Source: Lederbergia citri
GTDB taxonomy: Bacteria > Bacillota > Bacilli > Bacillales > Bacillaceae_C
DNA length: 64,000 nt
Assembly (NCBI RefSeq): GCF_018343625.1
Contig: NZ_JAGYPG010000007.1
Location: 16,001 to 80,000 of the forward strand
Direction: 5' to 3'
In this document: positions 32,506 through 41,267 of the stretch, piece after piece
Layout of the letters: every line of letters starts with the position of its first letter
How positions within the stretch are numbered: the first letter of the stretch is position 1
Notes under the pieces: generated by a model
Seen by the model: only the letters and a program-made list of their open reading frames with translations
Told to the model about the DNA's origin: nothing
The model's database searches: none
Position numbers and translations under genes: made by a program

Positions 32506-33465
32506 ATGTCAAATCAATATCTTGACCCTAGCTTGAAAATATTCTCGTTAAGTTCTAATCGTGCTTTGGCGCAAGAAATTGCTAAATTTATCGGTCTTGA
32601 ACTTGGTAAATGTTCAGTCAATCGATTCAGCGATGGAGAAATTCAAATTAATATCGAGGAAAGTATACGTGGCTGCGATGTATATGTAGTTCAGTCAACA
32701 AGCGATCCTGTAAATGATCATTTGATGGAACTTCTCATCATGATTGATGCGTTAAAGCGTGCTTCAGCAAAAACGATCAATCTAGTTGTGCCTTATTATG
32801 GATACGCTCGTCAAGATCGCAAAGCAAGAGCACGTGAACCAATCACAGCGAAACTCGTTGCCAATCTTATTGAAACAGCTGGGGCTACACGGATGATCAA
32901 TCTTGACCTCCACGCACCACAGATCCAAGGTTTTTTTGATATCCCTAACGACCATTTGATGGGTGTTCCTATTTTAGGTGAATATTTTAAATCAAAAAAT
33001 TTATATAAAGACGATATCGTAATTGTTTCTCCTGATCATGGCGGTGTTACACGTGCTAGAAGACTAGCGGATCGTTTAAAAGCACCGATTGCTATAATTG
33101 ATAAACGACGTCCTCGTCCGAATGTAGCGGAAGTAATGAATATTGTCGGTAATGTCGATGGGAAAATTGCGATTTTAATCGATGATATTATTGATACAGC
33201 AGGTACAATAACGCTAGCGGCAAATGCTCTTACTGAAAGTGGAGCTAAGGAAGTATATGCATGTTGTACACATCCAGTTTTATCAGGGCCTGCTATTGAA
33301 AGGATTCAAAACTCCAATATTAAGGAATTAGTGGTCACTAATTCAATCGTACTTCCAGAAGAAAAGAAAATCTCTAAAATTAAAGAACTCTCCGTAGCAC
33401 CTTTATTAGGAGAAGCGATTATAAGAGTTCACGAAAATCAATCTGTAAGTACATTGTTTGATTAA
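32506..33465 (+). CDS. prs: Ribose-phosphate pyrophosphokinase (PRPP synthetase)
   Basis: Makes PRPP from ribose-5-phosphate and ATP. 319 aa. [20 protein letters not shown], the ATP-binding [19 protein letters not shown] (flexible region), [29 protein letters not shown] and the PRPP motif [13 protein letters not shown] (about residues 220-232) are all conserved. GGAGGTT precedes the ATG. PRPP feeds hprT and the PurR regulator encoded nearby. Confidence 0.98.
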   Translation: MSNQYLDPSLKIFSLSSNRALAQEIAKFIGLELGKCSVNRFSDGEIQINIEESIRGCDVYVVQSTSDPVNDHLMELLIMIDALKRASAKTINLVVPYYGYARQDRKARAREPITAKLVANLIETAGATRMINLDLHAPQIQGFFDIPNDHLMGVPILGEYFKSKNLYKDDIVIVSPDHGGVTRARRLADRLKAPIAIIDKRRPRPNVAEVMNIVGNVDGKIAILIDDIIDTAGTITLAANALTESGAKEVYACCTHPVLSGPAIERIQNSNIKELVVTNSIVLPEEKKISKIKELSVAPLLGEAIIRVHENQSVSTLFD

Positions 33466-33472
33466 TACATGC

Positions 33473-33504
33473 AAAAAGACATCGGAATCTCCGGTGTCTT
33501 TTTG
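33473..33504 (+). terminator. Terminator of glmU-prs
   Basis: AAAAAGACATCGG (33473-33485) and CCGGTGTCTTTTT (33491-33503), loop AATCT; the A-run/U-run is part of the stem. Confidence 0.88.
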
Positions 33505-33790
33505 TATATTGCTGTGTTTTATCAATAAGTTTAGTTCTAGGGAGCCATCTGTTTAAGGATAAATAACTTATACATAAAGGTAATGAGCATAGACTAAATT
33601 TACCTAGTACAGAAATAAGAGCACATCATGCCGTTTCTTATATCAGATTAAGGATAAGTGTTATCTTTTTGCAAATATTAATATTAGGGTTTATTCATGG
33701 TCATTCCTGCGTGTGGTTTGGCAGGATATTTCGTTTACTATTTATTATTTGAGGTTACAGACGAGTAAATAAATGATAGGGAGCAGTCAT
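33505..33790 (+). other. Intergenic region before the GNAT gene
   Basis: No reading frame supported. A small hairpin TCCTGC/GCAGGA occurs near 33706-33727. No strong promoter is recognisable. Confidence 0.4.
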
Positions 33791-34378
33791 ATGAATTGGT
33801 ACAAGAAATTAAATGAATACTTTCCAGCTGAAGAAATGAAATCAAAAGAGCATATGGAAATATTATTAAATGAAAAAGGGAATATCTACCACAAGGATGA
33901 AGGCCCATACCATGTGATGATGTATGCTGAATTCGATCAATTTGTCTTTATTGATTATATCTGGGTATCATCAAGAGCAAGGGGTCAGGGTATTGGACAT
34001 AAATTGATTGAAAAAATGAAAAAGAAAAGTAAGCCTATTATTCTAGAGGTAGAACCGATCGATTATGATGATTCTGATACGGAAAAAAGATTACGATTTT
34101 ATAATCGAGAAGGTTTTGTTCACGCCAATTCTATTGGTTATAAAACCCGTTCATCATCCACTGGTAAGCCAGTGGAATTGGAGATTTTATATTGGTCCCC
34201 AAATAAAAAAGAGATGGAGGAAAAAGTTTTTAAACAGGTACAAAAAATGTATGAAACCATCCATTCATATAAAGCGCGGGAAGTATATGGTAAGCCAAAA
34301 GAAAGTGTAGATGAAGTAGTAATATTTGCAGAACAACAAAAAGATGACTTGATGGAGGAAATTAACGTAAATGATTGA
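33791..34378 (+). CDS. GNAT family N-acetyltransferase
   Basis: 195 aa from ATG 33791 with AGGGAG 7 bases before; an ATG at 33773 is in frame but overlaps that site. The GNAT core is visible: IDYIWVSSRARGQGIGHKLIEKM holds the acetyl-CoA binding R/Q-x-x-G-x-G/A loop (RGQGIGHKL), followed by LEVEPIDYDD and RFYNREGFVHAN (the beta5-alpha4 region). The C-terminal extension (about residues 140-195) is charged and helical. The acceptor substrate is unknown. This gene lies between prs and ctc, which are adjacent in B. subtilis, so it is an insertion. Confidence 0.8.
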   Translation: MNWYKKLNEYFPAEEMKSKEHMEILLNEKGNIYHKDEGPYHVMMYAEFDQFVFIDYIWVSSRARGQGIGHKLIEKMKKKSKPIILEVEPIDYDDSDTEKRLRFYNREGFVHANSIGYKTRSSSTGKPVELEILYWSPNKKEMEEKVFKQVQKMYETIHSYKAREVYGKPKESVDEVVIFAEQQKDDLMEEINVND

Positions 34379-34523
34379 TTAAGACAGGAATGAGTACTTC
34401 CCTTAAGTTTTGGTCAGTTATGAGGCTAGCTTTACCCTTGAATCACCACTTTTTCGATGTTTTTGTGAAGAATTTCCTCGATTTTCCGATTAGCAGACTG
34501 TTTCAATTTTCTTATCATTAGAA

Positions 34524-34549
34524 GTTTATTTTTCTTTATGTTAGGGTAT
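34524..34549 (+). promoter_or_regulatory. Sigma-B promoter of ctc
   Basis: GTTTAT (34524-34529), 14 bases, GGGTAT (34544-34549), close to the consensus GTTTAA-N13/14-GGGTAT. ctc is the classic sigma-B dependent gene of B. subtilis. Confidence 0.88.
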
Positions 34550-34593
34550 TAATAGAGATGCATTACATAATAGGGAGAGGGAGTGTCATACTA

Positions 34594-35229
34594 ATGAGTA
34601 CTGTACTAGAAGCAAAAAGTCGTACGAATGGGAAACGATCACAATTGACTGCCATTCGCATGCAAGGTAGTATACCAGCGGTAGTTTACGGTTACCAGGT
34701 TGAAAGTACCCCAATTTCTGTAAATAGTGCCGATTTTATGAAAACTATGAGAGAAGTCGGAAGAAATGGTGTTATCTCTCTAGATCTTGAAGGAAAAAAA
34801 GTAAATGTTATTTTACATGAATATCAAGAAGATGCATTGAAAAATGATATCCTTCATGCTGATTTTCTAGCGATTGATCTGAATCAAGAGATTGAGGCAA
34901 ATGTAAGGGTGGAATTATCAGAAGACTCAGTAGGTGTCAAGAGTGGTGGAGTTCTCCAGATCTTGTTGCATGAACTTTCCGTAACGGCTGTTCCTGATGA
35001 AATTCCAGAAGTCATCCAAATTGATATTACAAATTTAAACATTGGAGAATCAATAACTGTTGGGGAAATTCGTGGAAATGTATCATGTACAATTAATCAC
35101 GAAGACGATGAGCCAATTGCGAATATCCAACCTCCACGTACGCAAGAAGAAGATCCAGATGGAGGAGTTCGAGAAGAGGACCCACCTGAAAATAGCAACG
35201 ATGATAAAGCTGAAGGTGAAGATGCATAA
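34594..35229 (+). CDS. ctc: General stress protein Ctc / ribosomal protein bL25 (RplY)
   Basis: Binds 5S rRNA; the gene is induced by general stress. 211 aa from ATG 34594 (AGGGAG upstream); the open frame from 34558 would start within the first few transcribed bases and is rejected. The N-terminal L25 domain (residues 1-95, with LEAKSRTNGKRSQLTAIRMQG and PAVVYGY) and the C-terminal TL5-like domain (about 96-185, QILLHELSVTAVPDEIPE) are followed by a very acidic tail (EEDPDGGVREEDPPENSND) that is longer than usual. Confidence 0.95.
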   Translation: MSTVLEAKSRTNGKRSQLTAIRMQGSIPAVVYGYQVESTPISVNSADFMKTMREVGRNGVISLDLEGKKVNVILHEYQEDALKNDILHADFLAIDLNQEIEANVRVELSEDSVGVKSGGVLQILLHELSVTAVPDEIPEVIQIDITNLNIGESITVGEIRGNVSCTINHEDDEPIANIQPPRTQEEDPDGGVREEDPPENSNDDKAEGEDA

Positions 35230-35239
35230 TATTGATTTA

Positions 35240-35264
35240 AGCGCAGCCAGATGGTTGCGCTTTT
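35240..35264 (+). terminator. Terminator of ctc
   Basis: AGCGCAGCC (35240-35248) and GGTTGCGCT (35253-35261), loop AGAT, then TTT. The remaining gap to pth (to 35498) holds a hairpin TGTCCAAT/ATTGGACA (35306-35332) and two copies of GCTTTTGTTTCCGT (35259-35272 and 35430-35443). Confidence 0.75.
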
Positions 35265-35498
35265 GTTTCCGTCTCGCGCAAACAGCCAGTGGCTAGCAAA
35301 CTGTGTGTCCAATAACCATGCTACATTGGACAAAGTTTCTTAATTTGTTCGTTCTTTGTCACATACCCCAATAATTTTGAATCATACCTTCTTAACTTTT
35401 TCATCGTTTTTCCAGCTGCAGAAGCTTGTGCTTTTGTTTCCGTTTTAGCAATTATCACGTATAATAATATGAAACAGGTGTAACTTGGGGTGTTTGGG

Positions 35499-36059
35499 AT
35501 GAAATTAATTGTAGGATTAGGGAATCCCGGTCTTTCTTATAAAAAAACTCGTCATAATATCGGCTTTGTCATTGTGGACGAGTTAGCGAAAAGATTAGGG
35601 ACTACTTTATCTGAGAAAAAATTTAATGGAATTTATTCTGTTGTTCATAAAAATGGAGAAAAGGTTATTTTACTTAAACCTTTGACATATATGAATTTAT
35701 CGGGAGAAAGTATCCGTCCGCTCATGGATTACTATGACATCCCGGTGGAAAATTTACTCGTGATTTACGATGACCTTGATTTGCCGGTTGGAAAAATACG
35801 ATTAAGGCAAAAAGGAAGCGCCGGCGGACATAATGGGATGAAGTCTACGATTGCCAATCTCAGTACTCAAGATTTCAAACGAATACGAGTAGGAATCGAT
35901 CGCCCTCCTGTAGGGATGACAGTACCTGATTATGTCTTAAGTAAATTTCGCAAAGAAGAAAAAGAAGAAATACAAGCGGTTGTCGAAAAATGTGTTGATG
36001 CATGCGAAGAGTGGTTGGATAAGCCTTTTTTAGAAGTCATGAACCAATTTAATGGGTAG
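35499..36059 (+). CDS. pth: Peptidyl-tRNA hydrolase
   Basis: Releases tRNA from stalled peptidyl-tRNA; known as spoVC in Bacillus. 186 aa from ATG 35499; GTG 35490 in frame is less likely. GLGNPGLSYKKTRHNIGF contains the catalytic histidine (His20) and Asn10. LLKPLTYMNLSGESI, the DDLDLPVG motif with the catalytic Asp (about residue 93) and GSAGGHNGMKS (Asn about 114) are conserved. It is followed by fin and mfd, as in B. subtilis. Confidence 0.97.
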   Translation: MKLIVGLGNPGLSYKKTRHNIGFVIVDELAKRLGTTLSEKKFNGIYSVVHKNGEKVILLKPLTYMNLSGESIRPLMDYYDIPVENLLVIYDDLDLPVGKIRLRQKGSAGGHNGMKSTIANLSTQDFKRIRVGIDRPPVGMTVPDYVLSKFRKEEKEEIQAVVEKCVDACEEWLDKPFLEVMNQFNG

Positions 36060-36125
36060 TCATGAATAACTCCTTATAAAGGTGTTCATACTATGAACGG
36101 ATTCCTTTTGTGAGGAGGGCTTACT

Positions 36126-36356
36126 ATACCTATTCATTATTATTGTCGCCATTGTTCTACCAAAATGGGTACCATTAATGATACCGTTTTAAATGAAGAA
36201 CAACTTGGCATTCATACATTAACGAATGAGGAAAAACAAGATATGGTTTCGTATGGGTCAGATGGAGATATTCATATTCAATCGATATGTGACGATTGCC
36301 ATGAAGCATTTAAAAAGAATCCTGACTTGCATCAATATGATTATCTTATCCATTAA
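36126..36356 (+). CDS. fin: Anti-sigma-F factor Fin, apparent ATA start
   Basis: Fin inhibits sigma-F in the forespore so that sigma-G can take over. The frame is IPIHYYCRHCSTKMGTINDT, then VLNEEQLGIHTLTNEEKQDM, then SYGSDGDIHIQSICDDCHEA. With ATA 36126 as start, the protein is 76 aa, the family length, and begins M-P-I-H-Y-Y-C in line with MALHYYCRHC of B. subtilis. GAGGAGGG (36112-36119) is 6 bases upstream. The first ATG (36165) would remove the first zinc pair CRHC; the second, CDDC, is near residue 58. No ATG, GTG or TTG exists at the correct place. A sequencing error is the alternative. Confidence 0.85.
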   Translation: MPIHYYCRHCSTKMGTINDTVLNEEQLGIHTLTNEEKQDMVSYGSDGDIHIQSICDDCHEAFKKNPDLHQYDYLIH

Positions 36357-36359
36357 AAA

Positions 36360-36387
36360 GCTTTGGACGGAAATCCAAAGCATTTTT
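36360..36387 (+). terminator. Terminator of pth-fin
   Basis: GCTTTGGA (36360-36367) and TCCAAAGC (36374-36381), loop of 6, then ATTTTT; flanking A and T runs lengthen the stem. Confidence 0.88.
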
Positions 36388-36477
36388 CCGTTGGAATATA
36401 ATACACCCATTTTATAAAAAGATAGAGTACAAGTTAACCTCTCAAATAACTGCCTATTCTATGAAGAGGAGATAAAC

Positions 36478-39400
36478 ATGCAAGGCATTAAAAACTTAAT
36501 TATAGAGCAAAACGAAATACAATCGATTCTTTCTGGAATTGAAGAAAATCTGCGAGAACAATTGATAGCTGGGTTATCAGGTTCGGCAAGGGCAGCATTC
36601 ATAGCAGCTGCTGCAGAAAAAACCGGAAAATCGACCATCGTTATTACCCATAATCTTCTGCAAGCTCAAAAACTTCATGAGGATCTCGCTCAATTTATTG
36701 ATGAAGATGAGCTCTTTCTTTATCCTGCCAATGAGCTGATTGCTGCAGAACTTAGTATCGCAAGCCCGGAGCTGCGCGCCCAACGAATTGAAGCGCTTAA
36801 TAATATGGTCTCGGGTCGTCGCGGTGTTTTTGTCGTTCCGATTGCTAGTTTACGAAAAATACTGCCACCACCATCGATATGGCAAGAATATCAAATGCTT
36901 ATTGAATTAGGGCAAGATCTAGATCTTGAGAAAGATTTGTTGAAGTTTGTGCAAATGGGATATAGCAGAACGGACATGGTTAGCGCACCAGGTGAATTTA
37001 GTGTGCGCGGAGGAATATTAGATATTTATCCGCTTACAGAAACTGATCCTATTCGCATTGAGCTTTTTGATACAGAAGTAGATTCAATCCGAACTTTTTC
37101 TCTTGAGGACCAACGTTCGAAAGATAAAAGAAAAAGTGTAATGATTGGTCCTGCCACCGAATCACCGGTAAATCGTAATCAATTGGCAAAAATGGTTGAT
37201 CAAATTGAAGCTGGACTTTCACGTTCATTGAAAAAACTTAGAAGTGAAAAGGCAAAGGAGCTTTTATCCGAAAATATTGGTTATGATTTAGAACAGCTGC
37301 GCAATGGTCAAAAGCCGGAGCAATTTTATAAATATATATCGTACGCCTATGAGCCTCCTGCAAGTTTACTAGATTATCTTTCTGAGAATGGATTACTAAT
37401 CTTTGATGAGCTAAGCCGCATCCAAGAAATGAATGAAAGACTTGATAAGGAAGAAGCTGAATGGTATACGTCCTTACTTGAACACGGGGAAATCATTCAT
37501 GATCTGGCCGTGTCGAATCCATTTTCTCAATTATTGACTAAACATAATTTACCGAAAGTGTATTTATCCTTATTTATGAGGCATATTGCGAATACGAATC
37601 CGCAAAATATTGCCAATGTTCCTTGTAAGCTTATGCAAAACTTCCATGGTCAAATGCATTTGCTTAAAGGTGAGGTGGAACGCTGGCAAAAAAATCGCTA
37701 TTCTGTTATTTTTCTTGCTCCAAATGCTGAACGGGCAAAGAAATTACAATCTGTTTTATATGACTATGAAATCGAAGCATCTAATGTAAAAGATGAAGCT
37801 CATCCTGTTTTTGGAATTCAAATTATTCAAGGTGCATTGAATTCAGGCTTTGAGCTGCCATTGGCAAAAATGGCTGTCATAACAGAAGAAGAAATTTTTA
37901 ATAAAAAAACCCGGAAATCAAAGAGAAGGCAAAAACTTTCAAATGCCGAGCGGATTAAAAGCTATTCTGAATTGCAGGTCGGCGATTATGTTGTTCACGT
38001 CAATCATGGAATAGGAAAGTATCTGGGGATTGAAACCTTATTAATCAATGGTGTGCATAAAGATTACTTACATCTTAGATATCAAGCCGACGATAAGCTT
38101 TATGTACCAGTCGAACAAATAGATCTCGTTCAAAAGTATGTAGGCTCTGAAGGAAAGGAGCCAAAAGTTTATAAATTAGGCGGCAGTGATTGGAAGCGTG
38201 TAAAGAAAAAGGTAGAGTCTTCAGTTAAGGATATCGCGGATGACTTGATTAAATTATATGCAGAAAGAGAAGCCGCCAAAGGGTATCCATTTTCGCCGGA
38301 TAGCGATTTACAACGGGAACTCGAAGCTTCTTTTCCTTACCAAGAAACAGAGGATCAGCTCAGGTCGATTACAGAAATCAAACGAGATATGGAGAAAGAA
38401 AGGCCAATGGATCGCCTGCTTTGCGGGGATGTCGGTTATGGAAAAACAGAAGTAGCCATCCGTGCAGCGTTCAAGGCGATTATGGACGGAAAGCAAGTTG
38501 CTGTATTAGTGCCGACCACCATTTTGGCGCAACAGCATTTCGAAACTATTAAGGAGAGATTTCAAGATTACCCAATTAATATTGGCTTGCTTAGCCGTTT
38601 TCGTTCAAGAAAACAGCAAACTGAAACGGCAAAAGGGTTAAAAAACGGTACGGTCGATATTGTAATTGGAACCCATCGTCTTTTATCAAAAGATATTCAG
38701 TATGCTGATCTCGGACTATTAATTGTCGATGAAGAGCAGCGTTTTGGAGTGACACATAAAGAAAAAATCAAGCAGTTAAAAGCAAATATTGACGTGTTGA
38801 CATTGACGGCAACTCCTATCCCTAGAACACTCCATATGTCAATGTTAGGCGTTCGGGATTTATCTGTCATTGAAACGCCGCCAGAAAATCGTTTCCCTGT
38901 GCAAACTTATGTTATGGAATATAATGGTGCACTTGTAAAAGAGTCCATTGAGCGTGAGCTGGCAAGGGGCGGCCAAGTTTACTTCCTATATAACAGAGTT
39001 GAAGATATTGAAAGAAAGACAGAAGAGATTTCAATGCTTGTCCCTGACGCTCGGGTTGCGTATGCACATGGGCAAATGACGGAGACAGAGCTGGAATCGG
39101 TTATCCTAAGTTTTCTTGATGGAGAATTTGACGTACTTGTGACTACCACGATTATTGAAACGGGTGTTGATATCCCGAATGTAAACACACTGATTGTCCA
39201 TGATGCCGATCGAATGGGACTTTCTCAACTATATCAATTAAGGGGACGGGTTGGGCGCTCTAATCGAATTGCATACGCTTATTTCACGTACAGACGAAAC
39301 AAAGTTCTTACGGAAGTGGCTGAAAAAAGATTGCAGGCCATTAAAGAATTTACAGAACTTGGTTCCGGTTTTAAAATTGCGATGCGCGACTTGTCGATAA

Positions 39401-39990
39401 GAGGTGCTGGTAACTTACTTGGTGCCCAACAACATGGTTTTATTGATTCCGTCGGGTTTGATTTATATTCTCAGATGCTTAAAGATGCCATCGATGAACG
39501 AAGGGGAACGATACACGAGCAAAATGTACCTGCCTTTGAAGTGGAACTTGAATTAGATGCCTATATACCTGATTCCTATATTGGCGATGGTTATCTGAAA
39601 ATAGAAATGTACAAACGCTTTAGGAATATTGATTCTTTGGAAGAGTTGCAAGAATTACAAGATGAAATGATTGATCGTTTCGGCGACTATCCGGAACAGG
39701 TCGGCTATTTATTTACGGTTGCTGAAATGAAAGTGTATGCCCGTCATGCGAAGCTTGAGCTTATTAAGCAAACAAAATCCGATATATCCATTTTTATGTC
39801 GGAAGAAGGTACGAAAGAAATAGACGGAACAAAAGTATTTGCAATATGCAATCGACATGGTCGGATGGTTGGCCTCGGGATGGATGGTTCACGGTTAAAA
39901 ATTACAATCCAACTAAATCGATTGCAAACTAAAGAATGGCTAACCATCTCAACAGAGATTATGAAAGATTTGGGAAGTGCCAAAAAGTAA
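36478..39990 (+). CDS. mfd: Transcription-repair coupling factor
   Basis: Superfamily 2 translocase that removes RNA polymerase stalled at lesions and recruits UvrA. 1170 aa. N-terminal UvrB-like homology region (about residues 1-340, with YPANELIAAELSIASPELRAQR and GEFSVRGGILDIYP), RNA polymerase-interaction (CarD-like) domain near 485-560 (LQVGDYVVHVNHGIGKYLG), helicase motifs: I GDVGYGKTEVAIRAAF (about 640), II DEEQRFGV (about 745), III TATPIPRTL, V TTTIIETGVDIP, VI QLRGRVGRS, then the C-terminal TRCF domain from about 1000. AAGAGGAG precedes the ATG. Confidence 0.98.
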   Translation: MQGIKNLIIEQNEIQSILSGIEENLREQLIAGLSGSARAAFIAAAAEKTGKSTIVITHNLLQAQKLHEDLAQFIDEDELFLYPANELIAAELSIASPELRAQRIEALNNMVSGRRGVFVVPIASLRKILPPPSIWQEYQMLIELGQDLDLEKDLLKFVQMGYSRTDMVSAPGEFSVRGGILDIYPLTETDPIRIELFDTEVDSIRTFSLEDQRSKDKRKSVMIGPATESPVNRNQLAKMVDQIEAGLSRSLKKLRSEKAKELLSENIGYDLEQLRNGQKPEQFYKYISYAYEPPASLLDYLSENGLLIFDELSRIQEMNERLDKEEAEWYTSLLEHGEIIHDLAVSNPFSQLLTKHNLPKVYLSLFMRHIANTNPQNIANVPCKLMQNFHGQMHLLKGEVERWQKNRYSVIFLAPNAERAKKLQSVLYDYEIEASNVKDEAHPVFGIQIIQGALNSGFELPLAKMAVITEEEIFNKKTRKSKRRQKLSNAERIKSYSELQVGDYVVHVNHGIGKYLGIETLLINGVHKDYLHLRYQADDKLYVPVEQIDLVQKYVGSEGKEPKVYKLGGSDWKRVKKKVESSVKDIADDLIKLYAEREAAKGYPFSPDSDLQRELEASFPYQETEDQLRSITEIKRDMEKERPMDRLLCGDVGYGKTEVAIRAAFKAIMDGKQVAVLVPTTILAQQHFETIKERFQDYPINIGLLSRFRSRKQQTETAKGLKNGTVDIVIGTHRLLSKDIQYADLGLLIVDEEQRFGVTHKEKIKQLKANIDVLTLTATPIPRTLHMSMLGVRDLSVIETPPENRFPVQTYVMEYNGALVKESIERELARGGQVYFLYNRVEDIERKTEEISMLVPDARVAYAHGQMTETELESVILSFLDGEFDVLVTTTIIETGVDIPNVNTLIVHDADRMGLSQLYQLRGRVGRSNRIAYAYFTYRRNKVLTEVAEKRLQAIKEFTELGSGFKIAMRDLSIRGAGNLLGAQQHGFIDSVGFDLYSQMLKDAIDERRGTIHEQNVPAFEVELELDAYIPDSYIGDGYLKIEMYKRFRNIDSLEELQELQDEMIDRFGDYPEQVGYLFTVAEMKVYARHAKLELIKQTKSDISIFMSEEGTKEIDGTKVFAICNRHGRMVGLGMDGSRLKITIQLNRLQTKEWLTISTEIMKDLGSAKK

Positions 39991-40169
39991 AAATTGCTTT
40001 CATCTAGAAAAAAATGACTTAGAATGTATAGAACTCTCTAACTGAAAGATACTAAATTCAACTACCAATGGTAATGAATTGTAAAAACGGAAGCTTTTCT
40101 TTAAATTTAGGTGCTTCATTAATACGAAAGCTTACGTAAAATCATCTGATGAAAGAGAGGCAACTTAGG

Positions 40170-40706
40170 ATGAAAGCAACTGGTATTGTTCGTCGAATTG
40201 ATGATTTAGGAAGAGTGGTAATTCCAAAGGAAATTCGTAGAACTCTTAGAATTCGGGAAGGTGACCCATTAGAAATTTTTGTAGATCGTGATGGGGAAGT
40301 AATATTAAAAAAATATTCTCCCATTAATGAATTAGGCGATTTTGCTAAAGAATATGGAGAAGCATTATATGAAAGCCTAGGAAGCTCAATACTCATTTGT
40401 GACCGAGACGCAGTTATTGCTGTTAGTGGAACATCTAAAAAAGAATATTTAAATAAAAGCAATGGAGATATAATTGAAAAAGCGATGGCCGAGCGGTCGT
40501 CTCATCTCGAAAAAAACCCAGGTAAAATTGCACTTATTGAAGGCCATGAGGAAGAACTTTCCTCTTATGCAATATCTCCAATCATTGCCAGCGGGGATCC
40601 AATTGGAGCAGTTGTCATTTTTTCGAAAGAACAGACCATCGGAGACGTTGAAAAAAAATCTGCGGAAACTGCTGCGAGCTTTCTTGCAAGGCAAATGGAA
40701 TCTTAA
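40170..40706 (+). CDS. spoVT: Stage V sporulation regulator SpoVT
   Basis: Forespore transcription factor that adjusts sigma-G genes. 178 aa from ATG 40170 (GAGAGGC upstream); ATG 40149 is in frame but overlaps that site, and 178 aa is the family length. The N-terminal AbrB-type swapped-hairpin domain (MKATGIVRRIDDLGRVVIP, residues 1-52) is followed by a GAF domain (about 60-175, ISPIIASGDPIGAVVIFS). Homologous to abrB at 19143 over the first 50 residues. Confidence 0.97.
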   Translation: MKATGIVRRIDDLGRVVIPKEIRRTLRIREGDPLEIFVDRDGEVILKKYSPINELGDFAKEYGEALYESLGSSILICDRDAVIAVSGTSKKEYLNKSNGDIIEKAMAERSSHLEKNPGKIALIEGHEEELSSYAISPIIASGDPIGAVVIFSKEQTIGDVEKKSAETAASFLARQMES

Positions 40707-40721
40707 TAAGCTATATATACG

Positions 40722-40758
40722 ACCCGGAGATATTTATGATCTTCGGGTTATTTGTTTT
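40722..40758 (+). terminator. Terminator of spoVT
   Basis: ACCCGGAGAT (40722-40731) and ATCTTCGGGT (40739-40748), 10 bp with one G-U, loop ATTTATG, followed by TATTTGTTTTT. Confidence 0.75.
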
Positions 40759-40811
40759 TACTGAAAAAATAACATTGAACTTTGTGGACAACTTTCATGG
40801 TAGGAGGTTTT

Positions 40812-41215
40812 CGTCCAGCTCCAGCGCCTATCGACTAGCAAACTTCTTGTCTTTCCCTTTTGCGTAAGTCAACATCGGCTCGTTTTGTCTAGCTGCAGTC
40901 GCCAGCCCCTCGAGGTCAAATAACCTGAGTCAATAAAAGTCAAAATACAGACATTTTTTTGACTCAGAACATTTGCTTGTTGGAGGCCTTGCAGGATGCG
41001 GGTCAGGAAGGCGTTGCAACAGGACGTTGCGCCCTTAGCCTTCCTTCTTTTAACCAAGCGCCTTCCGCTTTTCCAACCTCGCCGTGTTTCCTTTATCTCA
41101 GTTAAAGGCCGAAATAGGACCATCGACTAAAACCGCCACGTCCCTTATGTCTTCGTCGACGGACCCACATCCTGTGGGCCTGTACGTCGATGGACAGGCG
41201 CTTGCGCATTTGTTC
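40812..41215 (+). repeat. B-type element interrupted by an A-type element
   Basis: The left half (CGTCCAGCTCCAGCGCC ... CATCGGCTCG, 40812-40882) and the right half (CCTCGCCGTG ... GACAGGCGCTTGCGC, from 41079) belong to one B copy. Uninterrupted copies read GGCTCGTTCCTCGCCG at the junction. The right half contains the variant insert CCCACATCCTGTGGGCC, also found near 50062. Confidence 0.82.
40885..41078 (+). repeat. Dispersed hairpin element, A type, nested in B
   Basis: TTGTCTAGCTGCAGTCGCC ... GCGCCTTCCGCTTTTCC, about 194 bases, with the CCTCGAGG block, the TGAGTCAA/TTGACTCA hairpin and the second hairpin AGGAAGGC/GCCTTCCT. It is inserted between GGCTCGTT and CCTCGCCG of the surrounding B copy. 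Confidence 0.85.
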
Positions 41216-41267
41216 TTATGCTATAATATCTTTTATCAAGATTTTACGCAGAAAGGCGAGGGCGAGT

